Shown here piece after piece: positions 1 to 14,538 of a stretch of DNA of 64,000 nucleotides (positions within the stretch are counted from its first letter, which is position 1; each line of letters opens with the position of its first letter). Position numbers and translations under genes: made by a program. Source of the DNA: Tanytarsus gracilentus (Eukaryota; Arthropoda; Insecta; Diptera; Chironomidae). Location of the stretch: positions 3,968,001 through 4,032,000 of the forward strand of contig JAXRKN010000036.1 in assembly GCA_038502055.1 (NCBI GenBank). The letters are read 5' to 3'. Under the pieces are notes generated by a model that was not told where the DNA came from, did no database searches, and saw only the letters and a list, made by a program, of their open reading frames with translations.

Positions 1-400
1 CATTAGTGGCACTCCTGGCCGGCCATGATGGACATTCATCAAAAATCATTAATGTCAATCGATTCCTGGTGCAATCACGAGTTCAACGATACCCATGAAG
101 CCATAGTTCTGAAAAATGGACATTAGTGGCACTCCTGGGCAGCCATGATGGACATTCCTCAAAAATCGTCAATGTCAATCGATTCCTGATGCAATGACGA
201 GTTCAACGATACCCATGAAGCCAAATAAGAGAAAATTTGTATGAAAAAGGACATTTTTGCACTCACGGACGGTCCTTGGAGGGTCGTACCTCAAAACAAA
301 ATACTTCTTGCACAACTAGAACCAAAATCCGATCTTTAGCCACAAACCCGAGTGAAATCCGACCAGCCGTTCTTGAGATATGCCGCCCACTAAGATCGTG
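1..400. repeat. Partial copy of a dispersed element with ~120-bp internal units (copy A)
   Basis: Two adjacent near-identical units of about 120 bp begin with GGACATTAGTGGCACTCCTG and end near GAAGCCATAGTTCTG. The same units recur at 13.7-14.3 kb and 30.2-30.5 kb. The second unit runs into the element's tail region (AAATTTGTATGAAAAA followed by a GGAC-rich stretch), after which it diverges from the other copies. The left end lies outside the window. No coding potential is seen. Confidence 0.85.
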
Positions 401-442
401 AGAAAGTAAGAAAGTAAGAAAGTGAGAAAGTGAGAAAGTAAG
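399..442. repeat. Short tandem repeat of AGAAAGTA/AGAAAGTG
   Basis: An 8-bp word (GAAAGTAA or GAAAGTGA) is repeated about five times head to tail. It sits at the junction between the copy A repeat and the next repeat-like segment. Confidence 0.85.
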
Positions 443-526
443 ATGACTTAAATGGCTCTAACTCCTCGTAGGAGCAACCGATTTCAAATCTGTTTTCGCC
501 AGTTTGTAGGGTTTGACTAGGCCTAT

Positions 527-640
527 CATTTGAGTATATGTTTTGGTATTGCACAATGTAATGTCTTGGCACTAGGGGTCGAAAACAGGTTTTGGAAAAA
601 TCCAAAATTAATATATAGCGGAGCTATAAAAAAAGTGGTA
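527..640. repeat. Dispersed repeat fragment also found inverted at 34.65-34.74 kb
   Basis: Read in reverse complement, this stretch matches 34,645-34,735. The shared parts include TATAGCTCCGCTATATATTA (TATAGCTACGCTATATATTA in the other copy) and a following diverged block around CTGTTTTCGACCCCTAGTGCC. The short open frames across it are not convincing proteins. Confidence 0.55.
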
Positions 641-660
641 AGAAAGCGAGAGTTAAGAAT

Positions 661-3600
661 GATGAAAAGAAGAAAAAAACAAAAAAGTGATTTCGTAAGC
701 ACTTTTTATGTGTGCGTGCCTCGAATTGAATTCTTCTCCAGGTGAATTATAATCTTTTCTCATTCAGCGACTCGACAACTCGATAATTTACTTCAAGTTG
801 TGTTTTTAGAGAGAAAAATATTATTAAAAAATCACACGCGAGAAAAAATTAATAAAGCAAACTTTAAGAAATGCCTTCACATGCCGGGAGGATAATTGGA
901 CGCTGAATCGAGTTGAAGATATTTTTGTATTTTTTATTTTAAAAAAAATCACTTTATAGTTGTGCAAAAAATTTATGTCCACATAATAATTTTTTGTAAA
1001 ACTCATCACCACACAAAAAATATTAAATCTTCTAAGAATCTCTTCATCGAGTTATTGTTTAAAAATCTTTTAAAAAACCTTCTAAACCAGCATCGTTAAA
1101 AATTGCCACCGATTATCAAAATAATGACACATAATTTCATTTCATAAAATTATTTTTCATACAAAAGAAGAACAACAAAAGGAGAAATCTTATCCATAGA
1201 TCTGAATCTTGCGAAATCCACACATAAACACGCGGAAGTCCCTAATATTGCTTTATTGTTGATGTTGGACTATAAAAACCACAGGAGGAAAAAAGAATTA
1301 TCTACACATACTTGTTAACTTCTTTCGTGATGAAGTGAATGAGGCAGCAGACAATTTTCGATCTTGTTAATAAAAATGAAGTGAACACACCAAATAACCG
1401 CAAGGGACAAAAGGAATTGAAAATAAAAAGGCCGAGAGAATAAGAAATGAGAAGGCGAGGAGCGTAGCGAAGGCATTGAAAGAGAGGAGAATGAGATCAG
1501 ACAGCCGCAATAATAATTCTTAACAAGGCAAGGGCATTATTATATGATGGTTTATGTAATTTTTTTTATACGTTCTCTCGTTCTTAAAAAAATGTGAAAT
1601 TACTATAACGAGCCGCGCAGCATAATACACACTCACGTAAAAATTGTAAAAAGAATAAATGAGGAAACCTGTCTTCATTGCGTTTTCTCGCTCATGATTT
1701 CGTTCTGTCGATGAAAAATTAAGAGAAGACAGTGAAAGAAGAAGATCGATGCAATCAACGAAAAAAAAATTAAATTAGAACTAAGAATGTTTAACTTTTT
1801 TTGGATAAATTTAAAGTAATTTTTAAAGATATGAAATTCAAGGAAAAAAAATTGGGTTCGAATCTCAAAAATAAATAAAAGTTTTGAAACATATGTCTTT
1901 CTCCATTTTTTTTAAATTTTCATAACATTTATTAATTTTAATTTTTTTAGTGCATTAAGAAGATTTTGACACTTAAGAGTGTCTCGCCAAATTTTTAAAG
2001 ACTTAATCATCTTTAAAGAAGTCGGCGAATGAAAGGAGGTGCGCGCAAAAAGAGCCTCTGATGTGATAGCCTTTAATAATGCACATAAATCATACTCAGT
2101 GTCATCGAGAAATTTTCTCCAGAAATATGCTGCTCCGCCGTTATATTATAACGTGTGTGGTGCTAAATAATAATCAATTAATTAAATATTCAAATCTGAT
2201 TATGACACTTTATAAATCATTCAAATGTCTTCTTTCTATTTCGTTCGCTGATGTCGTGTCATTAAATGATATACGATTAAATTAATTTAGTGAAATTCAC
2301 AAATATTTTATGAAGTGGAAACGAGACGATTCGAAAACTTGTTATTACTCATCATCATCTTCTTCTTACAAAACAAGCACCGCAAGTGTGTGCGCATTTC
2401 TTTCTTAATTTTCATGACTTTTTTTTCTAAGAAATTCGTTGTTTTGGAGGTTTTTAGTTGTATAGACGAGAGAGTTGATTGAACCGTAGCTAATGCCTTC
2501 GTTTCAAACTCGTTATGGCCAAAGATAGCATTGAGGTGTTAAAAATATGACATTTAATTTGTTTTGACTGCGACAACGACACGAAATTGATGTTGAGTGG
2601 AGTGAAAATAAATAACTAATAAGTAAAAATTGGAGAGATGATAAATAAAAAATTTATTTGTGAATAAATTTGATTGTGGTGAAGAGTCAAAAATGTCAAA
2701 AATGACGCAATATTTTGAGGGTACTTAATTTCATTGAAAAGCTTTAAAATTATTATAAGTGAGTTATGCAAATTATCAAAATAGGAAAAATGAACTTAAA
2801 AATTATAAAAATATTTAAATTAAATTAACAGAAATTTTCGATTCAAAACTGAGAAAAATACATCGAAAAAATTTTATGAAAATTTAATTTTTTGGGTTTG
2901 AATTCTAAAATTATTTTTTTCCTATTTTATGCCTTTTTATCATAAACTCGAAAACTCAAAAAGTTTAGCGACTAGTTGTGTCCGGTTTTTAAATTAGTTT
3001 TCATCTTCTTCTTTTTAAATAAACTCATAACCCATCTTGTGGTTAAATTATGACCCACAATCCCTCACCATATTTTTTTATGTTCACATAATTACTCCTT
3101 AATTGATGGATAAAGTTTCTTTCTCTCGAGGCCTAAAAATGGGATAATTTTAGCACATTTTTCACCTTTTCGAGGAGGATGAAAAAATTGCTGACCCAGA
3201 AAACTTCTTTCTCGACCAGCAACATTAAAAATTCTCTATCGGACATTTTTCATCCAATAAATTCGTTAAAAGATTAAATGTTCAACCTTTAAAATGAATT
3301 TATTAATAAACCTAGCCGAGCGTTAAAAAGTTTTTCATTAAAATTTCTCCTTCCAAACACAATTCATAAAACACAGAGAGTTGAGCGGAGTGCGGTGAAA
3401 AGCAAATGAAAAATTCCATACAAAAAGGCTCAGAAATAATGCAACAATCGCTTAATATCGCAACAATTTTTCATCTCGTTCACTCCTCGGCTACAAAAAA
3501 GGAATGTTTTAATTAAAATCGCCGCACATTTCTATTTATGAGTTTTAATTCTCTGTAGAGGCAACACCAAAGGCTTTATGTGATTTTTTTTAACGCGAGA

Positions 3601-6600
3601 GAAAAAAAGCTTTTAGTTCATGAGAGAATAAAAAAATGTGTTAATATTTCAAAGGCCACGGGCATGATTAATGCAATATTAAATATTCACACTTAAAGGG
3701 AAGAGGACAGAAAGATCCAACGGGATGAAAAGAACCATCTAAAATTACACTTCCACTCGAATCCGAGAGAAAGAAAAGTGCGAAGAAATTGAATAAAAAA
3801 TTCATAAAAGACGTGAAAATTTTTCATTTAAATAAGAAGGAAAACCCATGAAAAATGAATCTGGGATTAAATTTTTCAGACTTTTTCAACTTGCATCCCT
3901 TGAGAGAGCATGCATAGTAAAGTGTGTGATAATGTGTCTCGCTTAAAAAGCGGAAAATTGTCCCAATAAGAAACTTTAATTAAATTCATATATTTTTCAT
4001 CCAAAATCAATGATTTTTTTTTTCAAAATAAATTTGATTCAGTTAAAAAATTTTCACTGGGTGAATGCCATAAAATTTTTTACTGCAGGCAGCTTCTTAA
4101 GGTTTTTTTTATTTATATTTCATGACATGCACGCAGCAACGAGTTATGACTCCATATCATACCTCCCTGTAACGTTAACAATTTTTATAAGCGTGTCTTT
4201 ATTTGCCTTACAAATTAGCGATAATTAAAATTAATGAGAAAATACTTGAAGAACATTCGCCTTATGTCTTTCACGTTGAGTGATTTATGGAGTTGAGGAA
4301 GTGAAGTAACAAATTTCGATTGCATGCAAAAGCTACCGGGTTTCATATTCTCTTTTTTTATTAATCATCAAACCGCTCATTCAGCAGCCATACAAAACTT
4401 CCATCGTCATAATCCTAGCTGGAGAAGAAAAACTGCGCTAGCAATGTAAATATTTTCCAACTCAACTCACTTTCCCTCCTGAAGCGGTAGAAAGGAAAAA
4501 AAAGTTTTTGGCCAAAGCATCTTTCCGCATTCTCTCACTCACTCGTTCGTGCTTAAACGGTGAATTATGAGAGAGGAAAAGCCCACTCAACAATTTACAG
4601 CGCATTACATAAGAGGATTTAGGATTATGGTCTTCGGTTGCAAAGTTTTTGCTTCCTCTTGGTTTGTTGTTATTTCGTATGGCAGAGGAAAAGTTGTGTG
4701 CGGATTAAGGTTGACCAAAAATGTCGAGAATTTGATTGCCGCAATGGACCTTCGTGTATTTTTTCAATTCTTTTTTATGCATTATTTTTATGCCCTTTGT
4801 GTATCGAACTATATTTGTCACTATGTCACGAAATGAATTCGAATGGATATCGAAAATGTTAAAATATTGAGAATGAGCAGAGAGGATTTATGAAAGTTGA
4901 AGTTGGACAATAAATCTAGAGCTGAAAACGTAAAATAAATAAATTAAAATAAGTTTTAATCAGATACTAAAAAAATTAAAATTTTATGTAAAATCGAAAA
5001 AATAAAAGTATTGGTTCGAAATTTCGAATCCTTAATTTAAAAAAAAATTTCGTGGTCTTCTCAATTTTTTTTTAGTTTTCACTTTTAAAGTTCTTTTTTT
5101 TGATTGAAAAGACTCTCAAAAAAATCCACACATATGTCCATTTTCACTTTACTCCAACTTCAAAGCTAAATACAGCAAAAATCCATCAACAACACAACTT
5201 GCGACTTCGGGCCACATGTGTCATGAAAATTGAAAAATTTCACAATGGAGTTCTCGGGGGCCAAAAAGCGGCATTCGGTCTTTATAGCAAGAAAAAAAAT
5301 TCAAACAATTATTTTTTTCAATTTGATTAATTGAATTAAAAATTAAAATGAAATTTTCTGCCTTTCGGGCAAACATTTTGCTTTCATTTCGATACACACA
5401 CGTTGAGAGTCGCATTGAAATTAAATTTACGTGTATGGTTCACATCAGTGAAAATAACTTTATTTCTCATTTCTCCTCGACTCATCGTTTGAGTGATGAA
5501 TTAAGCATATAATGAAAATTAAAGTGGATTAGCGATGGAAGTGAATGATGAGGAAATGCCAGAAATATCTCAAATTAATAAGACGGAAACTTTCTTTAAT
5601 GCACGGTGACCTCCAGGGCTTAATTGATTTAAATCTCTTTTCCACATGTGCGCATGTAGGTCCCGAACAGTGAGTTCTTTAAGTTAAATTAATGCGATGG
5701 TAATAATTTCCGAAAGCATTTAAGTAAAATGTGTGCCCGAAATAATAAAAAAATCTTTCGTTACATAAACTCTCGGTGCACAATGTGAGGTCGAAGATGA
5801 TGATGAGTCATAAAAACAAGCGAAAGATGGAGAGATTCGTGAATTATATCAATAAAAAAATAATTAAATTTTTTATGAAGCTATTAATAGTTGGAGAAAA
5901 TTAGTTACATCACTTTTAGACTTTAGCAAGGGTTGGAAACTTTTTTAAAATTTTTAGATTTTAATTAATTTCAAATCTTAAATTATTTTTTATTATTTTT
6001 TACTTTTTGAAGTGTCCCACACCCTTCATAATTGAGATAAACTAAAGAAGTCTCGCGTTAAATTTCTCAAATAAAAAATCAACAATCTCGAGATTTGTTT
6101 ATGCATGTAAGTGGAATTTTTTTTCGGCGTACGGTTTGAATGAATCATCTGTAGGTCGATTACAAGCCTCATAAAAATTGCATCATAAAACTCGATAGAA
6201 TGTGAAACGCGTGTGTGTGTTCGCTCGGCACTTTTAAAAAATAAAATCATTTTCAAGCCACATTAAAGCGAAAGAGCGCAACGTGCAGTAAATCAAATAA
6301 GAAAAATCTTACAATCTCATTCATGTTGAATGCTTGAACGAGAAAAATGGGGAATGAGAGAAAAATTTCATTTCGATTTTCTTCTTCATCATCAGCGCAC
6401 ATTGCACACAGCATTTCGCGTACGATTATAAATTATGGGATTTTTTTAATGAAGCAAATTAAGTAATGCGAGTGTCAATGATAATTGCCGAGAAAAGCAC
6501 TTGCTCGAGAATATTTTTGAATGTGGGTTTGGGTCTTGAGATAATTTTTAAATTGACTCACAATGTCCAATAAAATTTAGTTCGATTCCTTCAAAAGAGT

Positions 6601-9600
6601 GCAAAAAATTATCAAATGCGCTTTAACACAAATTTATTTTTTTATAAAGTTTCTGAATCCGCTTTATGGCAACTTCATTAGCGCACAATTCGGACTTTTA
6701 CCGTTTCATCTTTCAAATATTTAATTCGCCACGGTATCAAAGGGTGGATCGAATTGACGCAGCTGAAGCAGGTGATAAATGTGGTGATTTAGAGCATCAA
6801 CAGCAGCAGTACAAAGTTGGGGCAATGTCTAGACGTCCGTATCAATATTCATTCCTCGCGGTATTTTTAATTAAATTTTCACTCGAAATATTATAACAAT
6901 TCCGCAATTGGCAACTATTTTTTTATATATTTCTGCAGAGCTCTTTTTCGAGGCTATGCCACAAACTGTTAAGTTAATTAAATAACGGTGCGGCGGGCCA
7001 TAGTGTCAATTTTGTGCATACAATGTTGAGAGGGAGAGAGAAACCACTCTCGCAATTAAATCAATTTTGACACAATGCCGAACTCTTTTATATTATTATT
7101 ATCAATTGACCTCAGTCCAAGCATAAATTCACACAAACACCGATCAGCTCAATTCAGTTGACTGCAGCCAATATTCATGTGACATTGTGACTCATGCTGA
7201 ATTTTTTTCTTTCTCGCCAACGATTTTTTTCTCTCCCGGTCGTTATTTATTGCCACCACTTGTCAATATTTATTGAGTTTCTGCGAGCGATTTTTATTGC
7301 GATTTACGAATATTGATCGATAATGTTTTTATTTATTTGCGGAATGTACAGAAATGAGAAAGAAAGCAACAAAATAGCTTTTTTGTTGCTGAGCGTGTGT
7401 CAGATTTTGGTTGAAGTTGGTAAAGTTATTAATTTTTGCTGCTGAATAAAATGTAAATTAATTAATGAAGAACTTGAATTTAAAAAATAAACTGTTTGAA
7501 TGAGCATTGAAAAAAATTAAAGAATTATAGGTATCGTAATTGTAGCTGCTCCAAAAACAATAGAATTTTTTACATTAAAAATTTATTTATTTAAGGAATC
7601 GAACCTTCAATTTTAGTTATTTTTAGTATGTAAATTTTTTTCATTTCTTTCAAATTGATTTGAATTAGTTCAATTAAGATCGGAAACATTTTTAACTAAT
7701 TTTAAATAATCTGCCCCCGATTTTGATTAATACTACCACAAAATATTTTTGCCACCCTCTTCTCAAAAAAAATCACATCAAACTTTTTTATTAATCATTC
7801 ACAAATCTCAACATCACCATAAAAAGTTTGAAATCCCTGCCAACATATATATCTGCTCCTAATTGATTTTATCGAAGTAAAAAAACTTTTTCATATATCC
7901 GAGAAGCTGTTGATGGCGGAATAATATTTTTGCCTCTCCGCACTGTTCTAACAATTTTTCTGCTGCGAGAAAACTTTCACGATGCTCCCAAAGTCTCTTC
8001 AAATTTGCCGAGATAAACTTTTTTCTCCCCTCTTGCAGTTCTCCTCATCTCGAAATGTCTAAGTATCAATAACGATGCGATAAACATAAAATTCAATACA
8101 ATATGGCGTTTCTTATGCGTTGGAAGGAAGCTCCAAAGAGGGGATCGAAAAAAATTATGATTTTTCCTCTCAACCGCAAAAACCAAATACTTTCGGCTTT
8201 ATGCTTAATGAAGAAAGTTTTTTAATTAGAACTGGCGGCCCTATTTTGAGTGAGAGGAAAGCATCTGGCGATGAAGGCGTAAAATAAATCGTATACGGTC
8301 ACTTTTATGTTGTTTTGACTTTTATTACTTGCCACTTGCACTTTAATTGATTACGATTGTTTTGGCAGTGCGTGAGAAATTCGCCTTCGATTTTTTTCGA
8401 TAGGGATTATAGAGAATTTTTCGCATATGATTTCTTTGGTGTAAAAATTGCCCGAGAAATCAAGAAACCCTATGTTAGGTGCTTAAACCGTCAGGAAGTT
8501 TCATCTCATTAATGTTTTGTATGCTGAAGGGCGGTTTGTAAGATGAATAAAGTCTTGTAATTATTCTTTAATCCTCCAGCCCACATAAACGTACAACACG
8601 TGAGTGCGCTGATTGATTGAAAGTCGTTAAGGAAAGTTTTATTTCTGTTGCTCTTTTTCTCTTCGAGGCAAATCAGCTTTTTCCATCACAATATAAATTA
8701 AAATCACCCATCCTTGACATGTAGTCTATAAAATTCTCTCTTGAGTACATCTCATTTATCTATCCTTGACTGTGTGTGTTTTTTATGATACTGGGAGGAA
8801 ATGAAAAGTTAAGCTTTAAATTTTAACGAGATTTTTTTTGAATTTTAAAGTGAATCAATAAAATCGAGGCACGTGGTTCAAAAATCAAATAAACTGAAAT
8901 TTGCAACTTTATTTAATAAAAGTAAGTTAACAATCAGAAAATAGTTCTAGACTGTAATAAAAATATTTACGACGTCATCGCAATCTGCATTGTATTTTCT
9001 GCTCATTCCTCAATGCATCACAGCAATAAAATCTCCAAGTTTACAACATCATCAGACCAATTCAGCGCTATACAGACTTTCCGACATAAATAAGTAATTG
9101 GAGTTGATTAATTTTGTAACGAAAAATTTCCATATAAATAAGGTTTGAACTTAATAAGAGCATCAATCAACTATTCGCCATGCACAACAATACATCATTC
9201 TATATTCATGTTGAGCGCGTCGCTTGACAACACTTGGAAGAGATTAAAAATGAAAATTTTACTACACAAAATCCCATTCAAGATGGTAAAGAGTTTACTT
9301 AAGCTGGGTGCTCTCAAGTCGAGACATTTTTCCATAAGATTTCATTTTAAAGAAGTGACGATGGAAGTTCCATTTGCATTTGCATAAACAATAATGCACT
9401 CCAGTCAAGACTTTCTCGCTCTCGAGTTTCTTAAAACAACACTTTTCGTTTTTATTGTTTGCATTTCAAAAATCCCTCGATGAGCTCTGTTGGGATTTAT
9501 GTAAAACTAGAAATAATTATTTGAATTCGTTTTTAAAATTATTTTTTATGTAAATTAAAAAACCCACCAAATATTTTATTTTATTTTTAAAACGATGAAA

Positions 9601-12600
9601 AGTCACCAAATTGATGAATGATCTAGAAAATCACATTTCGAATGCGAGTGAAATACACATTAAACATTTATTTTTAGCGACATGCCGTCTCTGCTCATTT
9701 GTCAAAAGTTACACGACTGAAAAGCGTTAATTTATTTCTAAAAGGGGTCGAAGGTGAGCCGTTCACAATTTGTCAGGGAGTGTAACAAGTTTTCGGCTGC
9801 GAGATTTTTTTTGCTTAAGTGGGATTTTTATTTTAACTCTTTTTGTTGCACTTTTCTTCTGAGTTTAAGAAAATTCTTTTTTATTTTCTCGAATGTCACT
9901 TTGCCGAGACACGAGATGAGAAAAGTTGCTGAGAAATACAAAGTAAGAAAAATTATTGAAAGAGAAAAAGTTTTTCTCAGAAAATGAAAATTTTTCTGTT
10001 CTCGTTTGTGTCACTCGGAAAATGCTGAATTGCGAGAAACAAGAATTTTCTGCCATTGTGCAAGAGAAAAATTGCTTTGACAATTTGCTGTAGAAATTTT
10101 TTAGTAGACAATAAAATTAACTGCGAGTCAACATGAGTGGATTCTAAATTTGCTGCAAAATCGCTCGCATTTCAATTAATCGCATTGCAAGGTGTGAAAC
10201 ATCAAAGTTAATTTTTAAACTCGGAAAAATTTAAACCAACAAATTGTTTTAAAATTAATCGGATAAATTTCGAGTTCGAATCTCACGACTTGATTGCTTT
10301 TAAAAACTTTCAAAAGCAATTTTATTAGATTTATGTTATTCGTTCATTGCCCTCACATATAATTACACACATTAAATAAACTTCAAAAACATTTTTTATC
10401 CTCTGACGTCAAGGCAACAAATCTCATCATCACTCATCGCATTCAGTTTTCGTAATGTTTTAGCGAAAAATTAATAAATTTTCTTCAAGAGGGAAAATTC
10501 TTCATCTTCTCCTCTTACATCTCAATCCGACGAAAGTACATTAAGCGGCATTTCATCTCTCTTAACGATGAAAATCTCTTAAGACGTGCACAAGCAAAAA
10601 AAGAGAATTTTCAGCGGTAAAAGCAACGAAATTATTTTCTGATAAAAAAGAATATTTAATGAAATAAAAACGAGACGAAATTGGCTGAAGATCCTCTTAA
10701 ACGAAAGCACTGAAACTCTAAGGAAGAAGAAATCCTCATCGACGACAACAACAAACAGAATAAAGCGAGAGAGAGTCATAATAAGATGGCACATAAAGAT
10801 ATTCTCTCAAGCATGTGAAAACTATCATGAGAATGGGACAAAGTTGGACGATTTGCAAAGAGTTGTTGATGAAACAGGCATGAGTATCATGTCTCCAAGG
10901 AGATGCTGAGAATGTCTTATGAAAATTTGATGTTTATAGTCACATATGCCTGTACATCATTAGCCAAGGGTTGGAAATAAAATTTACTTTAAGCTAAACT
11001 TTTTTAAAACATTTAATTTTTTTGAAAATTGAACACTTTAAAAAAATTTAAATGTCCTTTCTTAGATTTGAACGATCATGCATTTTTGATGTTGTGTCGT
11101 TCTCATCAATTTATGGCACAACTTGAAAGTCATTCTACACTCTCTGTCAAAGGCCGCCCCGACACGACCTCAAAGAATTATGATGTAATTTTCATCACTC
11201 TCGCTGATCATCAGATTAGAGTGACTCTCATTAGTCCATTAGTGTAAATTATTTAATGGCTCTTTTAAGTGAAATTATCCTTTCTTTGATCTTCCTTCGA
11301 TCTAATGAGTTCCTGAACTTGTTAGTTTTTCTCATCGTCCATCAATTTTTCATTCACAATCTCAAGGATAAAAATTATACACATCGTAAAAGTTATTTTA
11401 TGATCTAGTTCGGCATGCAGGAATATAAATTATAGTCTCTTGCTCTCTTTTCCGCTGCTGCCGCCGCCTTTCGACTCTTTTTTTTTCTGCCGACTCATCA
11501 AATAATTTATATCATATTGAATGGAGAGAGAAAAAAGTTTCTTCTTCAAAGTATATTTGGAGCATGCTAAGTGTCTATGGATTAATTCATCTGTATATGT
11601 GGAGAGATATAAAAAAGATTTCTTTCGGAAGTGTTCATTCAATTATCATCAATATTCTGTCTCCATAATTTAATTAGTGCGGCAATAAAATTACGGAATA
11701 TCATTGGACTTAATTTCATGCAATGGAAGAGAAATTAATTGTATTTGATTAAGATAAAAAATTGCAAAATATTTACAATAAGAAAAACATAAGGTTCGAA
11801 TCCTAAATTTTACAGAACAAAATCGGTTTGATATTTATAAATTAACTTCTTTTGACATAAACAGCAATTTTTTTTTGTATCGGTTACGACAATGAAAAGA
11901 ACCGTAAAACTTATTATTGACTTTTTACGCAAAACTGGCTCCATTCATCTCACACAAGCGCTTTTGAATAACAATAGAATTTATTTTGAAGTGAATTTCT
12001 TGCATGTGTGCGTTTAAATGTTCGTAGGTGGATGTCAATGCACAAAATAAAAAGAGAAGAAAAAATTTCAAAAGGTGACAAAATAAGAAATTTTTATATC
12101 TCTTTTTTCACAGCTACTCGCTAACGCGTTCTTTGATATCCACATAACAATTGTCGAGACAAAAGGCGATAAAATAAGATTTTTTTCTTCGTTCTTTTTA
12201 GTTCCATAGCGGATGGCCGGAGATGTGTGAGAAAGAGACGTTTGTGCGCGTTGGTGGCATCGAGAAAGCGAATGATAATAAAAATTTGTATTTAAAAAGC
12301 AAGAGGGGAAAATGTAGACATACAACAGCTACAAGATCAGCAAAATATTAAATTACATTGAGTCACACGCAATAAATCTCAATGAACAGCGTCGGTCAGT
12401 GGAGGAGGAATTTTTTGTATGTGCACATATGCGAACAAGTATTCGATGAAAATAAAAATGCACTGAATCACCGGCATCGAATTGAGTTGAGTAACATGAG
12501 AATTGCCAAGAAGAAAAATATTCTCCCGAACTCAACATGAATCATGAAGGAGGTGAATTATCGATTGAACTAATTAATTGCAATTAGCAAAAAATATAAA

Positions 12601-13569
12601 ACATTTTTTCTATGTTTCACATTTAAATTAAATTAAATTTTATCTTTATTAAATCTACCCAAAATCACCACCAAAATCGCCCAATTAAGAGCACTATTAA
12701 ATTATCATCACCATTAATTCCTCACTGGGTTAATTTCTCCTACTCTTTTCTTTTCAATAATAAAATAAAGACTTACAACATAATGGCACGCAAGATGTTT
12801 TCAACTACTCAAAGAGAAAACCCGAAAGGAGGAAGAGAAGCCATCGCATGTGAAATATATAAAAAAGGAAGCGATGAAGAAAGGGCGAACGCAAGAAAAA
12901 ATATAAAATATTCGTTTTAATTAACTGTCTTCAAAGCCATTCAATAAGGCGGCAGTAGCAGCGAAAGGATGTAAATTAAACCGTATCATGTTCATGAAAA
13001 TTAATGCGAAATTCGCCTTTTATCGTTGTCTCATGCAAATAAAACGCGTCGTTTAAAAATCTTCTTCTTCAAACAATTGAAATATGAGAAAATGGTGAAC
13101 TTCCGGATTTACGATGTTGTCGGAGTTTAAGTGCAACTTTTTTCCCTTCCATATTGGCATTCTCAGCCTTAACGCTCTTTAAAGTTCATATCAAGCGAAA
13201 TGTTCGCAAATTAACTGACATGCACGAGCAAGTTTTGTAACATATCTGCAGAAAACTTTTATGTACCGTTGTAAAACTATTCATACATCCACAATGCACT
13301 CGCATCACTTCAAGGCAGTGAGGAAGAAAAACTTATTGGATTTAAAGTCAAATAAAAAAATGCATTTTCTCTTCCGACAGATGCGATTTTCAATTTCAAG
13401 TGATTTTCTTTTCCTTTCTCATGAGCAGAAGCGTGAGACTTTTCGAGGTTATGTCAACTTGAGTCAAACGAAATTCAACGTTGTGATTTCATCTTTGAGT
13501 TTAGCGGCAAAATTTTACTGGTTTAACTTTGTTTTTTGAACAAAAATGATAAAAAATTAAATTTTGAAA
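661..13569. other. Gene-poor AT-rich region
   Basis: I see no gene here. All open frames are short (about 60-90 codons), low in complexity, and resemble no family I know. The region alternates between AT-rich blocks, several carrying a GGTTCGAATCC-type word (1,855; 5,013; 7,595; 10,272; 11,793), and less skewed stretches. One block, 7,843-8,230, is a diverged direct copy of 24,193-24,533. It may be intergenic, or part of a very long intron of a minus-strand gene. Confidence 0.6.
7843..8230. repeat. Diverged direct repeat, copy 1 (partner at 24,193-24,533)
   Basis: The two segments are collinear and in the same orientation. They share CCTAATTGATTTT near the left end, a GAGATAAACTTT block in the middle, and a 24-base exact match at the right end (8,205-8,228 versus 24,508-24,531) containing AATGAAGAAAGTTTTTT. 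Spacing between the end anchors is about 370 bp here and 328 bp in the partner, so indels have accumulated. Confidence 0.55.
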
Positions 13570-14538
13570 GAAAAAATGTTTCAAAACCCACACGTGGGTG
13601 TTGCCGCGTAACCCACTTGTAACAGATCAGTGTTTGAAAATCAAGTGCATAAAAAATGAGTTTAAGTCAATCGGACACTTTGGCTGTCCGTGGCAGTCCT
13701 GTTCGACAATTTTTCAAAAATCGTCTATGTCATTAGATTCCTGGTCCAATTACGAGTTAAGATACCCATGAAGTCATAGTTTGAAAAAGGACATTTGGGT
13801 CGGACTAGGCCGGCCTTGAAGCATTTATCAAAAATCATCTATGTCAATAGATTCCTGGTCCAATCCGAGTTCAACGATACCCAGAAGCCATAGTTCTGAA
13901 AAAGGACATTGGCTGTCCGTGGCACTACTGGCGATGATGGACATTCATCAAAAATCATCAATGCCATTCGATCCTGGTCCAATTACGAGTTCAACGAGAT
14001 ACAGAAGCCATATTTCTGAAAAATGGACATTTTGGCTGTCCGTGCATGCTGGCCGGCCATGATGGACATTCCTCAAAAACATCTATATCAATCGATTCCT
14101 GGTCCAATCACGGTTCAACGAACCAGAAGCCATAGTTGAAAATGACATTTTGGCTGTCTGTGGCACGACATAGGTCACGACTCGAAAAATCATGTATGTC
14201 AATCTCCCAAGTTAGAATCAATGCCAATCGATTTCTGGTCCAATCACGAGTTCAACGATACCCATGAAGCCATATAAGAAAAAATTTGTATGAAAAATGG
14301 ACGTTATGGCCGTCCATGGCACGACCATGGGTCATGACTCAAAAAATAGTCGTGCCTGACATATAGCCCTAAGAGCTCCATCTGGCGAAAACTAGAAGTC
14401 TCTAGCTGGTCCAGGGACCGAGATCTCGCTTGTGCAGACGGACGGACGGACGGACGGACGGACAGACGGACGGACGGACGGACGGACGGAATCACGAGCA
14501 TATAAGCGTTACACCACTTTGTGGGTTACGCTAAAAAA
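13570..14538. mobile_element. Non-autonomous element with imperfect inverted ends and internal ~120-bp units (copy B)
   Basis: The left end is GAAAAAATGTTTCAAAACCC followed by ACACGTGGGTGTTGCC. The right end is GTTACACCACTTTGTGGGTT followed by ACGCTAAAAAA. Reverse-complementing the right end gives AACCCACAAAGTGGTGTAAC, which aligns with the left AACCCACACGTGGGTGTTGC, so the ends are imperfect inverted repeats. Inside are about five degenerate tandem units of roughly 120 bp, each with a CGATTCCTGGTCCAAT-like core, then a tail with a GGAC microsatellite (about 14,437-14,489). There is no transposase, so it is non-autonomous. No target duplication is obvious. The superfamily is not assigned. Confidence 0.75.
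14437..14489. repeat. (GGAC)n microsatellite in element copy B
   Basis: This is a run of the tetranucleotide GGAC with one GACA interruption. The matching position of copy C (about 30,669-30,708) carries a GACA/GACG run, so the microsatellite is an intrinsic part of the element's right end. Confidence 0.9.
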
